The notes beneath the pieces are model-generated. The model worked only from the letters and a program-made list of their open reading frames with translations, was not told where the DNA came from and searched no databases. 12,616 bases of DNA from Ignavibacteria bacterium (GTDB taxonomy: Bacteria > Bacteroidota > Ignavibacteria > Tepidaquicellales > OLB5): the NCBI GenBank assembly GCA_030835005.1, contig JAUQWT010000077.1, forward strand, positions 1 to 12,616, given 5' to 3'. The position numbers and the translations under genes were made by a program. This document shows, piece by piece, positions 6,972 to 12,616 of the stretch (the stretch's first letter is position 1; each line of letters starts with the position of its first letter).

Positions 6972-7126
6972 AAAATTATAGATTTTTACAAATTTACACA
7001 ACTTTAATCTAATAAACAGTATAATTTGCGGTGTCATTACGCGAATTTATGTAAATAAATGTTAGTAGAAATCTCAAACAGGCACATAGTAAAGCAATTA
7101 TTTGAAAGTTTAGAATAGAATAAAAA

Positions 7127-7151
7127 GGGGATAAGCTTTAGGCCTATCCCC
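7127..7151 (-). terminator. intrinsic terminator after the TonB-receptor-like gene
   Basis: On the - strand GGGGATA (7151-7145) pairs with TATCCCC (7133-7127). The stem can extend by two more pairs past one mismatch, leaving a 5-base loop, and it is followed by five T (7126-7122). It starts 36 bp after the gene's stop and separates that gene from the lolA cluster. Confidence 0.85.
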
Positions 7152-7158
7152 TGGCAAC

Positions 7159-7173
7159 GAAATGAAATGAAAT
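7159..7173. repeat. short GAAAT tandem repeat
   Basis: Three perfect copies of GAAAT, then an imperfect GATGAAAC continuation, lie between the stop codon of the receptor-like gene and its terminator stem. It is too short to infer a role. Confidence 0.6.
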
Positions 7174-7187
7174 GATGAAACTAAACT

Positions 7188-9620
7188 TTACCTTCCATTA
7201 CCATCCTGCTGGTCACTTTTTTCGTTTGAGTTCTGTTTAACTTTTCTCTTCTTCTGATATTTCTCATCCGTATTGCCAAACTTGTAAGAAAGATCCAGAG
7301 AGAACCGTCTTTGATTTGATATATGCCTCATAACGGTAGTATATCCTGAAGCGCTTATATCCTGGCCAAATGTTGATTTCCTGAAAACGTCGCTTACTTT
7401 CAGGCTAACAGAAAGCGCATCTTTCATGAAAGACCTGCTGATACCAATATCAAAATTAGAGGTTGGAATGTTTTTTCCCTGGAAGTTCAGTTTTTCGCCG
7501 GTGTAAGTATAATACAGCTCAACATTAACAGCGCCAAAGCTGAAACTTGATCTAAGATTGGCTTTCCATGAAAATCCTTCTTCCTGTGCAACATCTAAAG
7601 CATTATCTTCATCAAATTTTGTATTGTACAGGCTTAGGTTTCCGGTAAGGTTAACCCATCCAAGCGCTCTTGAGCTTACAAATAGGTCCAATCCATATGC
7701 ATTGGATGCAGAAGAATTCCTGAATGTTGCAAATGTAATATTGCTATCAATTAAGTAGCTGTAATTGGAAATAAGATCTTTGCTGTGGCGGTAGAAAAGC
7801 ATTGGAGTAACCGTAACAACAGGCGTAATTAACATGAAACTCAGTTCGTATGAATCGGTGTACTCAGGCTTAATGTACGGATTGCCGCCGAAATAGTATT
7901 TTGGATTTACTTTATTTACGAAAGGATTCATTCTCCAGATATTCGGCCTGGTAATTCGCCTGCTGTAACTAAGTGAAAGCTGGTTTGCCGTGCCTATCTT
8001 CTGAGACATACTTACAGACGGGAAGAAATCGAAATAGTTTCTATCCACAGTCTGACCTGCATTTACAAGCTCTCCTTTAGTTTTTGTGTGTTCAACCCGA
8101 AGGCCAAGCTTATAACTGAAGTTACCGATGGAGCTTGAAAACACTCCGTACACTGCATTGATGAATTCATTCAGTTTAAACCTGTTGTTTACACTCAGGT
8201 TTTCAACATAACTGTTTGTATTGAAATTCAAAGTATCTGAGCCAATATTATTATCAGCAAGGCGGATCGTTGCTTTGTACCCTGCTTCAAGTTTTGAAAT
8301 GCCAAGCGGATGAACATAATCTGTCTGACCGCTTACTACATATGAACTAAGGACAGTTGTATCCTTCTGGTCAAGCGGAAAAACGCTCGTCTGGTTACCT
8401 GCATTATCATAATCCGTTTTTAATGAGGAAAATCGGTTATTATTGAGTATCCTGGTTAATGTAATATCACCGGTCCATTCCCTGCCTTTATCATCTATCT
8501 TTCTGTTGAAATATATACTGCTGTTTATACTCATCCATGTCCCGTTCCTGTTGTTATTCTGCGTGAAATACGAGTCCATAATTCCGGAAGCATTCAGTAT
8601 ATCAGTTCTGGGGTTATCAAGATTATTCCACTTTCCGTTTCCGCTGCTTCCGTCAAAGCCTATATTCATCCCGGGAGAAACCTCATAATCCAAACTCGCC
8701 TGTCCCCAAATCCAGTAACCATGATTGTTGCCGGTACTATAATTATAAAGTCCTGAAACAGGCTCGAAATATTTCGTCCTGGCTTCAAAAGAGAAATCAT
8801 TATTCCAGTTCCCGCCGTAAACACTGCTGAGCCATGTAAATTTTTTCTTTTTGAAATTCAGCTCTAAGCCGCCCCAGCCGGTAGGTTTTTGTGTGTATTC
8901 CAATCCTGAGCTGACATTACCGGTAAACCCCAACTTATCGGTTTTCTTCATGATGATATTTATGATACCTGTAACACCTTCGGCTTCATACTTTGCCGGT
9001 GGATTTGTAATTATCTCAACCTTTTCAATTGCATCTCCCGGAACCTGTTTGAGGCTTACAAACTTTGAAGGCTTATCATCTACTAGAATTTTTACGTTCT
9101 GGCTTCCGCGCAGGCTTACGTTATCATTGATATCAATATCAATCATTGGAAGTTTTTTCAATACATCAAGCGCAGTGCCGCCTTTGGTCAGGATTGATTT
9201 ATCGACATTGAACGTTTTCTTATCACTGCTTAGCTCCATTTCTTTTTTCTTATCCTCAACCAGAATTTCCTCTGTTGATACATCCTGTTTCTTCAGTTTC
9301 AATGTATCAAAGCTAAGTGACTGGCCTGATGTTAAACTAATATTTTCCACCAGAAGAGTTGAATACTCCATAAGGCTTGCCTCAAGCTTATAGCTTCCTG
9401 TTGAGAGGTTCTCAAGTGAAAATGATCCGTCTGCATTGCTCTTAGTCCCTTTGACCAAAGAGTTATCTGAAGAAGAAAAAAGCTTAATATCGGCTTCTAC
9501 AGGTGACCCGGTTTTGTTATCCGTTACCTTTCCCGTAATTTTCCCGGCGGGATCGGATAGTAGTGGCGAAGTAAGAAAAATAAATAGAAATAACGGGGCT
9601 ACTCTAAACATATATTTCAT
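7188..9620 (-). CDS. TonB-dependent receptor-like outer-membrane protein (CarboxypepD_reg-like + plug + OMP_b-brl_3-type barrel)
   Basis: An 810-residue outer-membrane protein. A signal peptide covers about residues 1-22. Residues 26-110 form a carboxypeptidase-regulatory-like beta-sandwich (KITGKVTDNKTGSPVEADI, NADGSFSLENLSTGSYKLE). A plug domain follows at about 120-226, with GGTALDVLKKLPMIDID (147-163), VSLRGSQNVKILVDD (168-182), NPPAKYEAEG (206-215) and GIINIIMKK (218-226). The remainder is a long barrel of alternating aromatic strands. It ends near FSLDLSYKFG, with a tail of about 30 Lys/Gln/Asn-rich residues behind the last strand, a layout seen in this subfamily. No TonB box or secretin-type signalling domain is obvious. 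No SusD-like gene is next to it, so a polysaccharide-uptake pair is not supported; the cargo is unknown. The ATG at 9620 has no Shine-Dalgarno sequence. It is 119 bp downstream of ftsK and has its own terminator. Confidence 0.88.
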   Translation of the reverse strand: MKYMFRVAPLFLFIFLTSPLLSDPAGKITGKVTDNKTGSPVEADIKLFSSSDNSLVKGTKSNADGSFSLENLSTGSYKLEASLMEYSTLLVENISLTSGQSLSFDTLKLKKQDVSTEEILVEDKKKEMELSSDKKTFNVDKSILTKGGTALDVLKKLPMIDIDINDNVSLRGSQNVKILVDDKPSKFVSLKQVPGDAIEKVEIITNPPAKYEAEGVTGIINIIMKKTDKLGFTGNVSSGLEYTQKPTGWGGLELNFKKKKFTWLSSVYGGNWNNDFSFEARTKYFEPVSGLYNYSTGNNHGYWIWGQASLDYEVSPGMNIGFDGSSGNGKWNNLDNPRTDILNASGIMDSYFTQNNNRNGTWMSINSSIYFNRKIDDKGREWTGDITLTRILNNNRFSSLKTDYDNAGNQTSVFPLDQKDTTVLSSYVVSGQTDYVHPLGISKLEAGYKATIRLADNNIGSDTLNFNTNSYVENLSVNNRFKLNEFINAVYGVFSSSIGNFSYKLGLRVEHTKTKGELVNAGQTVDRNYFDFFPSVSMSQKIGTANQLSLSYSRRITRPNIWRMNPFVNKVNPKYYFGGNPYIKPEYTDSYELSFMLITPVVTVTPMLFYRHSKDLISNYSYLIDSNITFATFRNSSASNAYGLDLFVSSRALGWVNLTGNLSLYNTKFDEDNALDVAQEEGFSWKANLRSSFSFGAVNVELYYTYTGEKLNFQGKNIPTSNFDIGISRSFMKDALSVSLKVSDVFRKSTFGQDISASGYTTVMRHISNQRRFSLDLSYKFGNTDEKYQKKRKVKQNSNEKSDQQDGNGR

Positions 9621-9739
9621 AATAACTTAATAAATTTAAATGTAACAAATTTTAATTGATGCCGGAGATGAAGATAGAGAAAACGAGGTCTTTTATTACT
9701 AATTTAGATGCTGGAAGGCGGAAAAAGGTTGCAGAAAAA

Positions 9740-12289
9740 CTAAATCAATTGGTCAAGCTGTGCTTCGGTTTCGATAAGTACTTCGCGGGCTTTACTGCCG
9801 TCAAAGGGACCGACAACGCCCGCTGATTCAAGTTCATCAACAATTCTGGCAGCGCGTGCATAACCAACTTTGAGCTTGCGCTGAAGCAGAGAAACAGAGC
9901 CCTGCTGGTAACGAACAATGACGCGGGCTGCCTCTTCAAAAAGGTCGTCGCGCTCGTAAGTTTCATCATAAGTTTTTTTCTTCTTTTGGTTTATGCTTGG
10001 CAGTTCATACATTCTTGAAAATCCTTTTTGCGAACCGATGAACTCAGCAACACGCTCAACTTCTTCCCCGGTAATGTACGGGCTTTGGATCCTTACGGGT
10101 TTACCTGCGCCGGGCGGAGTGTAAAGCATATCACCTTTTCCAAGAAGCTGTTCAGCTCCGTTCATATCCAGTATTGTACGTGAATCAACTTTTGAATTTA
10201 CAAGATAAGCTATCCTTGCCGGGAAATTTGCCTTTATAACACCGGTGATTACATCCACAGAAGGCCTTTGTGTGGCAAGTATGAGATGAATACCGACTGC
10301 ACGCGCAAGCTGAGCAAGTCGGGCTATGGGTTCTTCTACTTCTTTTGAGGCAGTGATCATCAGATCTGCAAGCTCATCAATTATCACAACTATATACGGC
10401 ATTTTGCCATGTTTGATATTCTCATCATTTTTCAATCTGCCCTCACTGAACTTCTTGTTGTAATCAGAAATATTCCTCACGGTGGCATTTGCTAGTCTTT
10501 CGTAGCGTTTTTCCATTTCGATCTCAAGGCTCTTCAATGCAAGCACTGCATTCTGCGGCATTGTAATTATCTTCTCTGAAAAATCTTTTGATACTGCAAG
10601 ATAGTGGTGCTTGAGTTTTTCGTAGAGATTCAGCTCTATCTTTTTGGGATCGATAAGGAGGAATTTCAGATCATTGGGATGAAGCTTATACAACAGACTT
10701 GTGATAATGATGTTTATACCAATACTTTTTCCTGATCCTGTTGAGCCTGCAACCAGCAAATGCGGCATTTTGGTAAGATCGTCAACATACACCTCGCCTG
10801 AGATGGTTTTTCCAAGAGCAATAGGAAGCTGGAGGCTTGAATCATTGAATTTCTTTGAACCGACTACGCTGCGTACTTTTACAGTAACAGGGTTGTGATT
10901 TGGTATTTCAACTCCAACTGTACCTTTACCCGGGATAGGGATTATCATCCTGATGCCGCGAGCCTTCATAGCAAGCGCAATGTCATCCTGCAGGCTTTCA
11001 ATTCTGCTGAGCTTAACATCTTCGGCGGGCACCAGCTCGTATAGTGTAACTACGGGTCCGGGTGTTGCAATAACTTTTTCTATCCGTACCCCGAAGTTCA
11101 GCAGCTTACTTTGGAGAAGTTTTCCGTTTGCTTTAAGCTCTTCATCGGAAATAACATCAAGCTCTTCCTGCAGAGGCACGTCTAACAGGTCAAGCGGGGG
11201 GAGCTTATAATTTTCGAGCGGTTCAAATGGTAGGTCTTCTTCAACTGGCGCATCAGGCGGTATTACATCGCCTATCTCCGGCCTTTTGTTCAGTGTTCTT
11301 GGTTTGAGAATCTCTTCTCCCAGTCCTGCAGCGGTTACTTCTTTGGTAATATCCAAAGGAATTTCTTTGTTCAGATCATCACTTTCATTTTTTGGATCGT
11401 TTACTATTTTCGGTTTATCCTTGGTTTTCACAGAAGCAATCATCTCGTTATCAACAGGTCTGTTGATCTTTGTATCTTTTATAACATGTTCTTCTGCAAT
11501 TTCTTCGCCGTCAGTTTTTCTATCGCTTTTTGTCTTGGCGATCTTATCACGCTCTTTTTTGATAAGCTCGCGTTTTGATTCCATTAATCTCTCTTCTTCT
11601 TTTCGTTCCCTCATCTCTTCCATAGAGGCGCGGAATTTATCCCTGAGTGATTCATAGAACATCTTCAATCGCGCAAATGATTTGGCTATATCGCGGTCAA
11701 CCAGCAGGAATCCAAATATTATCACGAGTCCGAAGAGCAGTACATAACTGCCAAGTGTACCCAGCAGAAGGTAGAATATAGAGGAAAAATACTCGCCGCT
11801 TGTGCCAACAAACGTATATGGTATCTTTTCAACGCCAAGTGTAGTCCTGAACATTCCAAAAAGCGCAGATGTAAATATCATAAGCAGTATCATATATATA
11901 GTAAACTGCGTCATGGAAAGCAGTGTGCGTTTGCGCATCATCTGAACTCCGGCAATTATCAGCAGAACAGGTATAACAACAGAAAAATATCCGAACGCAC
12001 CCCTGACAAAAAAGCCTGATATCACTACCCCTATTATACCAAGCCAATTGGAAGTATTGAAGTTTGACGACTGGTTCTCTTTTTTGAATATCTCGGAAAT
12101 GCTTACGGATTCAAGGCGTGTTTCGTCTGCGGCTGAATAAGAAATTATGCTGAGTAAGATTAAAACGCTGAAAAGGATGAGGAAGAAGCCAAGGATCTGC
12201 TTCTTATTGGAAATAGGCAATCCTTCTTCAAATTTTCTTGAAGAACCTGAAGAGCGGTCTCTTCTACGGGAGCTTTGTTTGTTCTTCAT
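9740..12289 (-). CDS. ftsK: DNA translocase FtsK/SpoIIIE
   Basis: An 849-residue septal DNA pump that clears chromosome termini during division and, in studied species, activates XerCD at dif. Residues 33-197 hold four to five membrane helices. Residues 200-370 are a charged linker rich in Lys and Glu. The alpha domain follows (about 375-475), then the RecA-like motor with Walker A GSTGSGKS (515-522), the KKIELNLYE motif (549-557) and Walker B VVIIDELADL (634-643). A C-terminal winged-helix gamma domain (about 777-840) includes QRKLKVGYARAARIVDELES (803-822), the part that reads oriented polar sequences in known FtsKs. All motor motifs are intact and the length is usual for the phylum. The ATG at 12289 is 40 bp behind the comB-like stop. 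No terminator was seen after the TAG at 9740, so read-through into the receptor-like gene is possible. Confidence 0.97.
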   Translation of the reverse strand: MKNKQSSRRRDRSSGSSRKFEEGLPISNKKQILGFFLILFSVLILLSIISYSAADETRLESVSISEIFKKENQSSNFNTSNWLGIIGVVISGFFVRGAFGYFSVVIPVLLIIAGVQMMRKRTLLSMTQFTIYMILLMIFTSALFGMFRTTLGVEKIPYTFVGTSGEYFSSIFYLLLGTLGSYVLLFGLVIIFGFLLVDRDIAKSFARLKMFYESLRDKFRASMEEMRERKEEERLMESKRELIKKERDKIAKTKSDRKTDGEEIAEEHVIKDTKINRPVDNEMIASVKTKDKPKIVNDPKNESDDLNKEIPLDITKEVTAAGLGEEILKPRTLNKRPEIGDVIPPDAPVEEDLPFEPLENYKLPPLDLLDVPLQEELDVISDEELKANGKLLQSKLLNFGVRIEKVIATPGPVVTLYELVPAEDVKLSRIESLQDDIALAMKARGIRMIIPIPGKGTVGVEIPNHNPVTVKVRSVVGSKKFNDSSLQLPIALGKTISGEVYVDDLTKMPHLLVAGSTGSGKSIGINIIITSLLYKLHPNDLKFLLIDPKKIELNLYEKLKHHYLAVSKDFSEKIITMPQNAVLALKSLEIEMEKRYERLANATVRNISDYNKKFSEGRLKNDENIKHGKMPYIVVIIDELADLMITASKEVEEPIARLAQLARAVGIHLILATQRPSVDVITGVIKANFPARIAYLVNSKVDSRTILDMNGAEQLLGKGDMLYTPPGAGKPVRIQSPYITGEEVERVAEFIGSQKGFSRMYELPSINQKKKKTYDETYERDDLFEEAARVIVRYQQGSVSLLQRKLKVGYARAARIVDELESAGVVGPFDGSKAREVLIETEAQLDQLI

Positions 12290-12329
12290 GTAATTTTAGA
12301 ATTGCTGATTATATTTCAAAAGTTAAGAT

Positions 12330-12616
12330 TTAACCTTCGGATTTTTGTGAAACTCTCTTCATGGTAAGCTTCGGATCTGAAGCAAACGCTTCTATCGATT
12401 TGATCACGCCGCTTCTGAGTACAGGAAGCATATTGTAAAGATCAACTTTTGCGCATGCCGCAAGGTCGTCTTCAAATCCAACTGACACCAGGTACTTCCC
12501 GTGTTCGGATTCGTGCATCATTTTCAACAGGTCATTTTGGTAAGCCAGAAATATCCTGGCAGCGCCAAGGGAAGAATCGGTCAGACTATATTTATCGCTT
12601 CCTGCCTTGTTAAAAA
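12330..12616 (-). CDS. comB: 2-phosphosulfolactate phosphatase (ComB family), C-terminal fragment
   Basis: The window cuts this gene at its 5' side; the frame stays open from the edge to the TAA at 12332-12330, giving about 95 residues. An apparent TTG start at 12527 is only an internal Leu codon, because the upstream codons in the same frame (SDSSLGAARIFLAYQNDLLK order, read from 12596 to 12522) continue the family pattern. The segment SEHGKYLVSVGFEDDLAACA followed by KVDLYNMLPVLRSG matches the ComB C-terminus, where a Gly-Phe-x-x-Asp then an Asp followed by a V/LPVL motif is typical. ComB hydrolyses 2-phosphosulfolactate to sulfolactate. In methanogens this leads to coenzyme M; homologs are common in bacteria that make no coenzyme M, where the role is less clear. 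ftsK follows after 40 bp. The assignment rests on the C-terminus only. Confidence 0.78.
   Translation of the reverse strand, partial: FNKAGSDKYSLTDSSLGAARIFLAYQNDLLKMMHESEHGKYLVSVGFEDDLAACAKVDLYNMLPVLRSGVIKSIEAFASDPKLTMKRVSQKSEG

Noticed and set aside
6975..7001. Sigma-70-like promoter on the - strand (TTGTGT, 15 bp, TATAAT) before lolA
   Set aside because: The spacer is short and the expected transcript start would fall inside the lolA Shine-Dalgarno sequence.
8851..9393. 180-residue open frame on the + strand inside the receptor-like gene
   Set aside because: Antisense to the plug and regulatory-like domains, which are clearly coding; Ser/Phe-rich shadow composition.
9621..9739. Search for a terminator, small RNA or repeat between ftsK and the receptor-like gene
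   Set aside because: No stable GC-rich hairpin with a T tract and no repeat could be found; only AT-rich spacer is seen.
11286..11657. 123-residue open frame on the + strand inside ftsK
   Set aside because: Mirror frame of the charged FtsK linker; Ser/Leu/Ile-rich composition is what the reverse of Lys/Glu/Asp codons produces.
12330..12527. Stand-alone 65-residue gene starting at TTG 12527
   Set aside because: The frame stays open to the window edge and the extra residues continue the ComB family pattern, so this is the 3' end of a longer gene.
1..12616. CRISPR array, tRNA genes, insertion sequences, prophage or toxin-antitoxin pair
   Set aside because: No spaced direct repeats, no cloverleaf-like segment, no transposase or integrase motif, and no small paired genes with such signatures were found on either strand.

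Overview
The window looks like chromosomal DNA from a Gram-negative bacterium of the Bacteroidota/Chlorobi/Ignavibacteria assemblage. This is inferred from gene content: a PorV/PorQ-family outer-membrane protein, a TonB-receptor-like protein with a carboxypeptidase-regulatory-like N-terminus and an OMP_b-brl_3-type barrel, a LolA-like carrier, AT-rich DNA, and translation starts that mostly lack a Shine-Dalgarno sequence. No rRNA, tRNA, CRISPR array, insertion sequence or phage gene was recognised. All complete genes look intact.

Left arm, + strand, 1-2653. It holds the 3' end of a UbiA-family prenyltransferase (closest in appearance to decaprenyl-phosphate phosphoribosyltransferase), a DMT/EamA transporter with a TTG start, acylphosphatase, a PorV/PorQ-family outer-membrane protein, and a 76-residue LysM protein without a signal peptide. 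Gaps between genes are short (10-39 bp), so one transcription unit is possible. It ends at a bidirectional hairpin terminator at 2674-2701 shared with the convergent gene on the right.

Right arm, - strand, 2720-12616. In the direction of transcription (right to left) it holds the 3' end of a comB-like gene (2-phosphosulfolactate phosphatase), ftsK, a TonB-receptor-like outer-membrane protein with its own terminator, then a tight three-gene cluster of lolA, a flippase-like membrane protein and UDP-glucose 6-dehydrogenase (ugd) closed by a strong terminator. Last comes a separate secreted TPR protein.

Most genes concern the cell envelope: lipid-linked sugar chemistry (UbiA homolog, Ugd, flippase-like protein), lipoprotein traffic (LolA), outer-membrane barrels (PorV/PorQ, TonB-receptor-like) and peptidoglycan binding (LysM), next to the chromosome translocase FtsK. 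The features most worth a second look are the lolA-flippase-ugd cluster, the receptor gene sitting between ftsK and lolA, the cytosolic LysM miniprotein behind the PorV/PorQ gene, and the comB homolog. I did not find convincing evidence of a wholly new system.
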